5,172 nucleotides of DNA. Source: an uncultured Oscillospiraceae bacterium. Its GTDB lineage: Bacteria; Bacillota; Clostridia; Oscillospirales; Oscillospiraceae. The notes below the pieces were generated by a model, which saw nothing but the letters and a program-made list of their open reading frames with translations, was not told the origin of the DNA and made no database searches. The first letter of the stretch is position 1. Every line of letters begins with the position of its first letter. This document shows, piece by piece, positions 1-4,926 of this stretch. The stretch is from the NCBI GenBank assembly GCA_934623545.1, contig CAKTVN010000136.1, forward strand, positions 1-5,172, read 5' to 3'. The translations under genes were made by a program, and so were the position numbers.

Positions 1-582
1 AAGGAAGAGAGCGACACGCCCATCCTGCACAGCAAGGCGGCGGCGATCGTCGGCGGCGGCAACGTTGCGATGGACGCAGCACGCTGTGCCAAGCGCATGG
101 GTGCGGAGAAGGTCTACATCGTCTACCGCCGCGGTGAGGCGGAAATGCCTGCCCGTCTGGAGGAGCAGCACCACGCCAAGGAAGAGGGCATCGAGTTCAT
201 GACCCTCACCAACCCGGTCGAGATCCTCGGCGGCGAGGACGGCAGAGTCAACGGCATGAGGTGCATCAAGATGGAGCTCGGTGAGCCGGATGCGTCCGGA
301 CGCCGCCGCCCGATCGCGATCGAAGGCTCTGAGTTCGTGCTGGACGTCGACACGGTCATCATGTCCCTCGGCACGAGCCCCAACCCGCTGATCCGTTCGA
401 CGACCCCGGGTCTTGAGACGAACAAGAAGGGCGGCATCATCGTCGACGAGAACGAGATGTCCACGCGCGAAAACGTCTTCGCCGGCGGCGACGCCGTTAC
501 GGGCGCTGCGACCGTCATTCTGGCGATGGGAGCCGGCAAGAAGGCTGCGGCAGCCATCGACGCGAAGCTTCAGAACAAGTAA
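1..582 (+). CDS. gltA: Glutamate synthase (NADPH) small-subunit/homotetrameric type, C-terminal part (5' truncated)
   Basis: This is the 3' end of a pyridine-nucleotide/FAD oxidoreductase of the glutamate synthase beta-subunit family. The family passes electrons from NADPH through FAD and Fe-S clusters to convert glutamine plus 2-oxoglutarate into two glutamates in the cytoplasm. The frame is open from base 1 and gives 193 residues before TAA. Visible motifs are a second Rossmann nucleotide-binding motif (GGGNVAMDAAR, about residues 18-28 of the fragment), the YRRGEAEMPAR segment typical of the family (about 42-52), and the C-terminal FAD-contacting motif FAGGD (about 160-164) followed by an Ala/Gly-rich helix. 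Family members are roughly 460 residues, so more than half of the protein, including the N-terminal Fe-S and first FAD regions, lies outside the window. The related NfnB/SudA ferredoxin-NADP reductase subunit shares this fold and cannot be excluded from the C-terminus alone. The exact subtype is therefore inferred, while the family is secure. Confidence 0.88.
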   Translation, partial: KEESDTPILHSKAAAIVGGGNVAMDAARCAKRMGAEKVYIVYRRGEAEMPARLEEQHHAKEEGIEFMTLTNPVEILGGEDGRVNGMRCIKMELGEPDASGRRRPIAIEGSEFVLDVDTVIMSLGTSPNPLIRSTTPGLETNKKGGIIVDENEMSTRENVFAGGDAVTGAATVILAMGAGKKAAAAIDAKLQNK

Positions 583-644
583 GCGAGACCGCCTACATCC
601 GAAGCGCCTGCGAGAGTATGGCTTCCATAAAGCAAACATAAAAG

Positions 645-677
645 ACGGGCGCATCCGATTTGGGTGCGTCCGTTTTT
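645..677 (+). terminator. Intrinsic terminator of gltA
   Basis: A 12-bp stem (645-656 with 662-673) with two G-U wobbles encloses a 5-nt loop (GATTT). It is followed directly by a run of five T (673-677). It begins 62 nt after the gltA stop codon and is the expected rho-independent end of that transcript. Confidence 0.9.
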
Positions 678-694
678 GTGCTTTTCCGGATTCA

Positions 695-738
695 CCGGAG
701 GTGCCGTTGTGATTGCGCGACCGCAACTGTGCCTCCGG
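695..738. repeat. Long imperfect hairpin covering a Shine-Dalgarno-like sequence
   Basis: Arms 695-711 and 722-738 pair at 16 of 17 positions, with three G-U wobbles and one C/T mismatch, around a 10-nt loop. The left arm contains GGAGGTG (697-703) and, five nt later, a GTG (709-711). A possible translation start would therefore be buried in the stem. The hairpin lies only 2 nt from the next perfect hairpin, so the two may form one repeat unit. Confidence 0.6.
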
Positions 739-740
739 CG

Positions 741-776
741 GCATACTTTTTTCTGTCTTGCCAGAAAAAAGTATGC
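741..776. repeat. Perfect 15-bp inverted repeat
   Basis: Arms 741-755 and 762-776 are exact reverse complements (15 of 15) separated by a 6-nt loop (TCTTGC). The left arm is GCATACTTTTTTCTG. On either strand the stem is not followed by a clear T-run, so it is better read as an interspersed repeat than as a terminator. On the plus strand a run of A follows. Confidence 0.75.
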
Positions 777-868
777 AAAAAAGAGGCGCAGGACGCGAAA
801 TAGCGCTTACGCGCAGAAATACAAGTCGTCCCATTTTACGTATTATCGTTAAACTTCAGGTTAAGGAA

Positions 869-882
869 CGCCCTTGCGGGCG
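869..882. repeat. Short GC hairpin
   Basis: CGCCC (869-873) pairs with GGGCG (878-882) around a TTGC loop. It is small and lacks a T-tract, and is listed because it belongs to the hairpin cluster of this gap. Confidence 0.45.
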
Positions 883-1037
883 ACCGTAGAATCGGGTTTC
901 CGCATCGCGCGGTATATTATGCAAATCGTTAGATTAGTGCCCGTTGAATATTTGACGTATGGAAATCGAAACAGACGCAGAGTATTTCGACTACCTCGCC
1001 GGGCTGTCTGATTCGCATCTGCATCGCGTTTTTTGAT

Positions 1038-1063
1038 GGTTTAGGATGTGCTTTGCACAAACC
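1038..1063. repeat. Bulged hairpin
   Basis: The outer arms GGTTT (1038-1042) and AAACC (1059-1063) flank an inner GTGC-TTT-GCAC hairpin (1048-1058), with an asymmetric bulge on the left side. It sits 16 nt before the strong hairpin at 1080-1109. Confidence 0.4.
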
Positions 1064-1079
1064 AAACCCCGGGAATGAT

Positions 1080-1109
1080 CCAAGAAGGGGGTCGCAACCC
1101 CCTTCTTGG
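1080..1109. repeat. Perfect 13-bp hairpin with CGCA loop
   Basis: Arms 1080-1092 and 1097-1109 are exact reverse complements around a 4-nt loop. On the plus strand the stem is followed by TCGTTTT, which gives it weak terminator character. On the minus strand there is no T-run. It may act as a backup stop for plus-strand transcription, but its place in a row of palindromes makes a repeat origin as likely. Confidence 0.7.
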
Positions 1110-1139
1110 TCGTTTTAAGGGGATTGCAAAGACGGGGCT

Positions 1140-1172
1140 CCCGCGCGAATCCAGCGAAGCGGTTCGCGTGGG
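1140..1172. repeat. 12-bp hairpin with two G-U wobbles
   Basis: Arms 1140-1151 and 1161-1172 pair throughout, with two T-G wobbles, around the 9-nt loop CAGCGAAGC. There is no T-tract on either side. It is part of the hairpin array. Confidence 0.55.
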
Positions 1173-1200
1173 AAAAGGAGGAACAACGAAACGGACGAGA

Positions 1201-1218
1201 CCTGCCGCTTGCGGCAGG
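1201..1218. repeat. 7-bp GC-rich hairpin
   Basis: CCTGCCG (1201-1207) pairs perfectly with CGGCAGG (1212-1218) around CTTG. Eight base pairs are possible if the loop shrinks to two bases. There is no T-tract. Confidence 0.5.
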
Positions 1219-1270
1219 GTGAGGGATGTGAAGTTTGTTCCGACGCAAACTCCCCCTTTGCCATTCTTTC

Positions 1271-1326
1271 TTTCAACCGTCAACGGCGCTTTCTTTCTCA
1301 TGCTGAGAAAGAAAGCGGGGTTGAAA
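1271..1326. repeat. Nested double inverted repeat
   Basis: An inner perfect 13-bp hairpin (1288-1300 with 1304-1316, loop TGC) is enclosed by outer perfect 8-bp arms (1271-1278, TTTCAACC, with 1319-1326). On the minus strand it lies just past the nitroreductase stop. It could serve as a transcript-end stem or RNA stabiliser there, but no T-run follows it, so a classic intrinsic terminator is not supported. Confidence 0.65.
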
Positions 1327-1333
1327 CGTCCCC

Positions 1334-1350
1334 CGCGCGCTATGCGCGCG
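1334..1350. repeat. CG-only palindrome containing the nitroreductase stop codon
   Basis: CGCGCGC (1334-1340) pairs with GCGCGCG (1344-1350) around the loop TAT. The minus-strand TAG stop of the nitroreductase gene (1340-1342) is formed by the loop and the first stem base. The gene's last three codons (Ser-Arg-Ala) are read from one stem arm and adjoining loop base. Confidence 0.6.
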
Positions 1351-2143
1351 AAAAGCCTCCCATATCCTCAGGCGTTTCAGCGGGTGCGTCCGCGGCGGCT
1401 TCGCCAGTCATTTCCACAGCGTCCTCGTCTGGCACTTCGGGCGCTTCCGCCGAAGCATCCGGTGCGTCTTCCTTCCAGCGGAAGTTTTTCGTGCCCGCGC
1501 CGAGCTCAAAGTGATATTTCGCGATGCCGAGGTCGATCTTACTGTACGGACCGCCCGTCGAGCGTGCCTCGACGGTATCGCCCTCCTGACGGAAGAAGAA
1601 ACGCTGCTGATTCATGGCAGTCGGCGCGAGCAGGACCGCCATCATGCCGGAGCGGAACCACATGGGAGAGGCATCCTCCAGATTGCTGATCTGATTCAGC
1701 GGGCGGTTCTTGTGCGCATTGCCGCGCGAAACGCCATAGCCGAGCGCGATGACGCATACGAGCTTCTCGCCGGGGTTGACCACGACGGGGCACTTGCGCT
1801 TGCGGTAGCTTGCTGCGACCCAGCAGCTGCTCAGACCGAGCTGCTGCGCAAGCAGCACGAGCTTCTCACCGTAATAGCCGACAAGTTCGTCCTGCGAGCC
1901 GTCCTTATCGGCGACGAAGGTGATGTAATTGCGGACGCAGACAAAGTGTCCGTAATGCGCCATAAAGCCGGAAAAAGCCTCCGGCTCGTCCGTAACGAGC
2001 TGAATGCGGATGCGCGCCTGCGTGCTGTATTCCTTGATGGTCTGACGAAGCGTCAGCGTGATATCCTGCGGGATGGGCGTGGAAAGATAGGAACGCACGG
2101 AATGTCGGGACTCCATTGCCTCCTGAATCGATCGAAGTTCCAT
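1340..2143 (-). CDS. Nitroreductase-family (TM1586-like) flavoprotein with acidic C-terminal tail
   Basis: This 267-residue cytoplasmic protein of the FMN-dependent nitroreductase fold most resembles the TM1586 type. It would reduce an unidentified substrate using NAD(P)H. Visible features are an N-terminal helix followed by ESRHSVRSYL (residues 11-20), the usual Arg-Ser-Arg flavin phosphate contact; GLSSCWVA (103-110); APTAMNQQ (173-180), matching the family's proline-containing flavin/substrate loop; and DLGIAKYHFELGA (204-216). The fold ends near residue 224. The remaining 43 residues are Ala/Glu/Pro/Asp-rich low complexity, an unusual addition, and the last three codons lie in a palindrome. 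The start is fixed by AAGGAGG at 2150-2156, six nt upstream of ATG, with a near-consensus promoter just ahead. No clear terminator separates it from the upstream transglutaminase-like gene, so read-through is possible. The family is confident; the substrate is unknown. Confidence 0.85.
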   Translation of the reverse strand: MELRSIQEAMESRHSVRSYLSTPIPQDITLTLRQTIKEYSTQARIRIQLVTDEPEAFSGFMAHYGHFVCVRNYITFVADKDGSQDELVGYYGEKLVLLAQQLGLSSCWVAASYRKRKCPVVVNPGEKLVCVIALGYGVSRGNAHKNRPLNQISNLEDASPMWFRSGMMAVLLAPTAMNQQRFFFRQEGDTVEARSTGGPYSKIDLGIAKYHFELGAGTKNFRWKEDAPDASAEAPEVPDEDAVEMTGEAAADAPAETPEDMGGFSRA

Positions 2144-2163
2144 AAAAATCCTCCTTTTGCTGC

Positions 2164-2192
2164 ATTATACCACGCTTTTTCCAAAATGGCAA
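2164..2192 (-). promoter_or_regulatory. Sigma-70/SigA-type promoter of the nitroreductase gene
   Basis: On the minus strand, TTGCCA (2187-2192) and a perfect TATAAT (2164-2169) are separated by exactly 17 nt. The -10 box ends 20 nt before the ATG at 2143, leaving room for a short leader that includes the ribosome binding site at 2150-2156. Confidence 0.88.
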
Positions 2193-2228
2193 TACAGCGC
2201 GATCTGGGAGCGTCCGGTGCAGCGCAGC

Positions 2229-3629
2229 TCACTGCGTTGGAGAAAATTCCGCGTAAAAGACGTTGTAGCCCTCGCACGTCCAGCAGGAGTATTCCGCCGT
2301 GTCCGCACCGGCTGCGTCCAGCCAGCCGTCGACAACGGCGTCAAAGCCGTCAAACAGAGCATCTATCTCTGTCTCTGACTCAAACTGGACGGAGAACCAG
2401 CCGGTCTCATAATACGCCTCGTCCATCAGCTCCGACAGCAGCTCGCTGTAGTCGCTGCCGGTCGGGATGTAGCGCCCCTGAAGGACGTAGTAGCTTTCCT
2501 CCATAGAGCCGGTCTCCGGCAGCTCGCCGCACCAGAGAATGCTCTCGTCGAGTTCAGAGCTGCCGAGAATGAGGCTGTTTGGCACATTGTATGCCTGATA
2601 GAGCACTGGCAGTTCGTCAAACGGCTGCGGCACGTCCGCCGTGATATCCAGACCGTAGAAGCGCCCATCGATCTCGACGAGGTTCCACGCGTGACCGACG
2701 GTCCCATCGGTCGGATAACCGGCGACGCTCAGGCAGCGCAGCTCCATCTCCTGAAACAGCCACGTCGCGGCGTAGGTGATTCCGTCGCACTTCGCTCGTC
2801 CGCGGACGAGCGCGCCGTAAGCGCTGTCGGCATAGCGCGCGTTCAGGGAATAGATGCAGTTCTGCGTGATATGGTCGAAGACCAGCCGCTCCTTTTCGCC
2901 ATCCGAGAGATACTGCGCCTGCGCGCATAGGTCGTCGATGACGCGGCGGCATTCGTCGTAGGCTTCCGTGTATTGATCCTGCGTCATGCGGTAGGTGAGC
3001 GCGACATCCAGAACCTCACCGCTCGCCTCGTCATAGGTATAGCTCACGCCGTCGGCGAAGCTGACCTGAAGGAGCTCCGGGCAGTCAAATTCCAGCAGGA
3101 AAAAGACGTTGAAGAGCGTATCCTCCGAGATACCGGACGGCATGAGGCAGCCTTCTGAAAAGTCGGAAGCCGCCTCGTAGAGCAGGCACGCTGCGGAGAG
3201 CGCATCCGCGTCAAGCTGTGTCAGATAATAGCGCATGGAAAGCGACGGAATGATCTCCTCGGCACGCAGATAGGTCTCAGAAAGTGCGGCGCGGTCAGCA
3301 TTGTCGTCATGCTGAAGGATCGGAACAGAGGGAACATCCTGTTCGGATGCTTTGCCGGAGGCAGAGTCAGTGCCTTGATGAAATGCGGGCGTGAGCGGCT
3401 CCGGCACGCTGCCGAATACCAGGCTGACGATTCCATAAGCGGCAGCGCAGAGCGCGAGTATGAGCAGAAAGGAGACCCACGCCGGAAGGGTTTTGCGCCG
3501 TTTGGACGCAGGAGAGGGGGAAGAAACACGGAGAGCAGGACCTGGCGGCGAATAGGGGAGCGGCGCACCGCAGAAGGGGCATTCCTCCATGCGTTCCGGG
3601 ACGCTGCTGCCGCAGTAAGGGCAGTTCAT
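2229..3629 (-). CDS. Membrane-anchored zinc-ribbon protein with extracellular transglutaminase-like domain
   Basis: This 466-residue protein has three visible parts. (1) An N-terminal zinc ribbon uses two CxxC pairs (Cys3/Cys6 and Cys17/Cys20). (2) After a Pro/Ser linker and a basic KRRK patch (43-46) comes one hydrophobic helix, about 49-73. The positive-inside rule places the zinc ribbon in the cytoplasm and the rest outside. (3) A large C-terminal region holds a transglutaminase/protease-like core with the candidate triad Cys281 (RAKCDG), His313 (GHAWN) and Asp328 (FYGLDIT). The fold family includes peptidases, peptide-crosslinking enzymes and inactive binding proteins. The surroundings of Cys and His look intact, so catalysis is plausible, but the substrate is unknown. 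Residues about 75-115 look disordered, and 116-270 is mostly helical. The start is set by AAGGAGGT upstream of ATG with good spacing. The gene has its own promoter after the rplL terminator. The domain reading is firm; the function is inferred. Confidence 0.85.
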   Translation of the reverse strand: MNCPYCGSSVPERMEECPFCGAPLPYSPPGPALRVSSPSPASKRRKTLPAWVSFLLILALCAAAYGIVSLVFGSVPEPLTPAFHQGTDSASGKASEQDVPSVPILQHDDNADRAALSETYLRAEEIIPSLSMRYYLTQLDADALSAACLLYEAASDFSEGCLMPSGISEDTLFNVFFLLEFDCPELLQVSFADGVSYTYDEASGEVLDVALTYRMTQDQYTEAYDECRRVIDDLCAQAQYLSDGEKERLVFDHITQNCIYSLNARYADSAYGALVRGRAKCDGITYAATWLFQEMELRCLSVAGYPTDGTVGHAWNLVEIDGRFYGLDITADVPQPFDELPVLYQAYNVPNSLILGSSELDESILWCGELPETGSMEESYYVLQGRYIPTGSDYSELLSELMDEAYYETGWFSVQFESETEIDALFDGFDAVVDGWLDAAGADTAEYSCWTCEGYNVFYAEFSPTQ

Positions 3630-3675
3630 GGCGAAGACCTCCTTCCGCAGTTTTTTCTTTCAGCAGTTTTTCTTT

Positions 3676-3704
3676 ACTCTACCACGAGATGTGCTTTTTT
3701 GCAA
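3676..3704 (-). promoter_or_regulatory. Candidate promoter of the zinc-ribbon/transglutaminase-like gene
   Basis: On the minus strand, TTGCAA (3699-3704) and TAGAGT (3676-3681) are separated by 17 nt. They lie just downstream of the rplL terminator and 46 nt before the ATG at 3629. The -10 box is only a moderate match, so strength is likely modest. Confidence 0.6.
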
Positions 3705-3712
3705 TCGGATAC

Positions 3713-3747
3713 AGAAAAAGCGTTCCGCACAAATGTGCGGAACGCTT
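3713..3747 (-). terminator. Intrinsic terminator after rplL
   Basis: A perfect 13-bp stem (3718-3730 with 3735-3747) around a 4-nt loop is followed on the minus strand by a T-run; the last stem bases and tail together read TTTTT. It begins 17 nt after the rplL stop codon. It ends the rplJ-rplL transcript before the zinc-ribbon gene. Confidence 0.92.
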
Positions 3748-3764
3748 CTGATCGTGGGGCAAAA

Positions 3765-4136
3765 TTACTTGACCTCGACCTCAGCGCCAGCTTCCTTGAG
3801 CTCGGCAGCGATCTTCTCAGCCTCGTCCTTGGAAATGGCTTCCTTCAGAGTCTTGGGAGCGCCGTCAACGATTTCCTTAGCTTCCTTCAGACCCAGACCG
3901 GTCAGAGCACGGACGACCTTGATGACGCCGATCTTGTTCGCGCCGGCAGCCTTCAGGACAACGTCGAACTCGGTCTTCTCTTCAGCGGCCTCAGCAGCGC
4001 CGGCAGCGGGAGCGGCAACAGCGGCAGCAGCGGCGGAAACGCCGAAGGTATCCTCGAGCGCATGGACGAGCTCAGCCAGCTCAACAACAGTAAGGCCCTT
4101 AACCTCTTCGATCAGAGCAGCAATCTTTTCAGACAT
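3765..4136 (-). CDS. rplL: Large ribosomal subunit protein bL12 (L7/L12)
   Basis: This 123-residue stalk protein of the 50S subunit is complete and of normal family length. Dimers bind the C-terminal helix of L10 and recruit the translational GTPases (EF-Tu, EF-G, IF2, RF3). Residues 1-32 form the N-terminal dimerisation/L10-binding domain. Residues about 34-52 are the flexible Ala-rich hinge. Residues about 54-123 are the globular factor-binding domain, with the conserved [16 protein letters not shown] stretch (67-82) and the following [17 protein letters not shown] (4145-4150) is 8 nt from the ATG. The gene follows rplJ by 37 nt in the same transcript and is closed by its own terminator. 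No rpoB follows in this window. Confidence 0.98.
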   Translation of the reverse strand: MSEKIAALIEEVKGLTVVELAELVHALEDTFGVSAAAAAVAAPAAGAAEAAEEKTEFDVVLKAAGANKIGVIKVVRALTGLGLKEAKEIVDGAPKTLKEAISKDEAEKIAAELKEAGAEVEVK

Positions 4137-4173
4137 GATAATATCCTCCTAAAAGTATAGTTTTAATGATGAA

Positions 4174-4698
4174 TTATTCCGCAGCGGGTTCTGCGGCGGG
4201 ACCTTCCTTCTGGATACGGATCTGATCCAGAACGAATGCCAGGGAAGAAATAGGCGCGAGGAAAGTGCCGAGAACCTGCGCGACAAGGGCATCCTTGCTC
4301 GGCAGCTCGCCAAAGCCCTGCAGCTGCTCGACGCTCATGACAGAGCCTTCGACGAAGCCGCCCTTGAGGCTGACGACGTTCTTGTTCTTTTTGGCAAATT
4401 CGCATACGATACGAGCCGGAGCGATGGGGTCGCCGTTGGTGCAGGCCATGGAAGTGGTGCCGTTGAGCAGCTCATCGAACTGGTTGTAGCCAGCCTTGTT
4501 GGCGGCGAACCGGGTCAGAGTGTTCTTGACGACCGTATATTCCACACCAGCTTCGCGGAACTTTCTGCGCAGCTCGGTATCCTGTGCGACAGTGATGCCC
4601 TTATAGTCGACGAAAACGGCAGAAGTGGAGTTCTGAAGTTTCTCGGCGAGTGCATCAACGATTGCCTTTTTGCTTTCCAGTACCTTTGCGTTGGGCAT
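4174..4698 (-). CDS. rplJ: Large ribosomal subunit protein uL10 (L10)
   Basis: This 174-residue protein forms the base of the ribosomal stalk: its N-terminal domain binds 23S rRNA near the GTPase-associated centre and its C-terminal helix carries the L7/L12 dimers. The sequence begins MPNAKVLESKKAIVDAL and contains the conserved VDYKGITVAQDTELRRKFREA stretch (shown here only up to residue A of that motif, about 30-50), followed by VEYTVVKNTLTRFA and the NGTTSMACTNGDP loop. The C-terminus (about 135-165) is the helical L12-binding segment and ends in a short Ala/Pro/Glu tail. The start is set at 4698 because GGAGGTGA (4704-4711) sits at ideal distance. An in-frame ATG at 4800 lies inside the leader RNA and is rejected. 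L10 is also the likely autoregulator through that leader. Length is within the family norm. Confidence 0.97.
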   Translation of the reverse strand: MPNAKVLESKKAIVDALAEKLQNSTSAVFVDYKGITVAQDTELRRKFREAGVEYTVVKNTLTRFAANKAGYNQFDELLNGTTSMACTNGDPIAPARIVCEFAKKNKNVVSLKGGFVEGSVMSVEQLQGFGELPSKDALVAQVLGTFLAPISSLAFVLDQIRIQKEGPAAEPAAE

Positions 4699-4703
4699 TT
4701 GTG

Positions 4704-4711
4704 TCACCTCC
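4704..4711 (-). promoter_or_regulatory. Ribosome binding site that decides the rplJ start
   Basis: The minus strand reads GGAGGTGA, ending 5 nt before the ATG at 4696-4698. No comparable site precedes the longer in-frame ATG at 4798-4800, so the shorter 174-residue product is the correct one. Confidence 0.9.
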
Positions 4712-4719
4712 GATGAAAT

Positions 4720-4754
4720 AAAAAGTGTCCTCATGCCAGAAGACATGAGGACAC
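4720..4754 (-). terminator. Attenuator terminator in the rplJ leader
   Basis: A perfect 11-bp stem (4725-4735 with 4744-4754) around an 8-nt loop is followed on the minus strand by TTTTT (4720-4724). It sits between the promoter and rplJ and just upstream of the ribosome binding site, the usual place for the L10-controlled terminator in Bacillota. Confidence 0.9.
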
Positions 4755-4833
4755 AAAATGACAAATCATTCTGCAAACCTCGGCAGGATGGATGGACCAT
4801 TACGGCAAAATGCCTCCTGCTGTCTCCGGCAGC
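4720..4833 (-). ncRNA. Ribosomal protein L10 leader (cis-regulatory RNA)
   Basis: The untranslated RNA between the rplJ promoter and gene carries the two hallmark strands of the L10 leader: AGACAGCAGG (minus strand of 4816-4825) and CCTGCCGAGG (minus strand of 4778-4787). GCAGG pairs with CCTGC, and the flanking AGACA and CGAGG bases correspond to the kink-turn that binds L10. A small hairpin (GGCA/TGCC, 4804-4814) lies between them. The attenuator at 4720-4754 follows. In the known mechanism, excess L10 or L10-L7/L12 complex binds the kink-turn element and favours termination, matching stalk protein output to rRNA supply. The left limit is the end of the terminator. The right limit is the predicted transcription start and is approximate. 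Confidence 0.87.
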
Positions 4834-4839
4834 CAGACT

Positions 4840-4867
4840 ATTATAGCAAATAGCGGAAAAATGTCAA
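4840..4867 (-). promoter_or_regulatory. Strong promoter of the rplJ-rplL unit
   Basis: On the minus strand a perfect TTGACA (4862-4867) and a perfect TATAAT (4840-4845) are separated by 16 nt. Transcription should begin near 4833. The promoter lies in the 228-nt gap between rplA and rplJ, so the stalk genes can be transcribed independently of rplK-rplA. Confidence 0.92.
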
Positions 4868-4884
4868 GTATAATTTTGCGTTTT

Positions 4885-4916
4885 CCGGAAATGCGCATAT
4901 TGCAGCGCATCTCCGG
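4885..4916 (-). repeat. 12-bp hairpin just after rplA
   Basis: Arms 4885-4896 and 4905-4916 pair fully with one G-U wobble around an 8-nt loop. It starts 10 nt after the rplA stop. No T-run follows on the minus strand, where the next bases read AAAACGCAAAA, so it is not a standard intrinsic terminator. It may be an RNA processing or stabilising stem or a leaky terminator. Its promoter-proximal arm overlaps the DNA palindrome TTTCCGGAAA (4882-4891). Confidence 0.65.
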
Positions 4917-4926
4917 CGTAAAGCAA

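Larger units (their letters stand above)
583..1339. other. Long gene-poor, hairpin-dense intergenic region between convergent genes
   Basis: This stretch lies between the gltA stop and the nitroreductase stop. After the gltA terminator I see no reading frame with family features. The open frames present are short, rich in Arg/Lys/Ser/Pro, and run straight through palindromes. Instead there are at least eight inverted repeats (listed separately at 695, 741, 869, 1038, 1080, 1140, 1201 and 1271), with a ninth at 1334 overlapping the nitroreductase end. The segment from about 883 to 1036 holds no strong structure, only a 25-codon open frame without a ribosome binding site. The texture resembles interspersed, REP-like or MITE-like intergenic repeats of GC-rich Clostridia. 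That origin is inference, since copy number cannot be seen here. Confidence 0.7.

Noticed and set aside
991..1301. Two overlapping minus-strand frames of 85 and 86 codons
   Set aside because: They are encoded mostly by palindromic arms, have no credible ribosome binding site and show no recognisable domain.
1038..1350. CRISPR array
   Set aside because: The hairpins differ from one another in sequence, and there is no regularly spaced identical direct repeat.
1048..1689. 213-codon plus-strand open frame through the repeat block
   Set aside because: It is Arg/Pro-rich, passes through five hairpins, and continues antisense into the nitroreductase gene.
1511..2506. 331-codon plus-strand open frame
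   Set aside because: It lies antisense to the nitroreductase gene and the end of the transglutaminase-like gene, has no family motifs or ribosome binding site, and runs across the opposing promoter. It is a by-product of GC-rich coding on the other strand.
3309..4160. 283-codon plus-strand open frame
   Set aside because: It is antisense to rplL and to the 5' part of the zinc-ribbon gene and crosses the rplL terminator. The Ser/Gly/Asn-rich part is the mirror of the L7/L12 Ala hinge.
4699..4800. N-terminal extension of L10 from an ATG at 4800
   Set aside because: It would translate the L10 leader and the attenuator stem, lacks a ribosome binding site, and adds 34 residues not found in the family.
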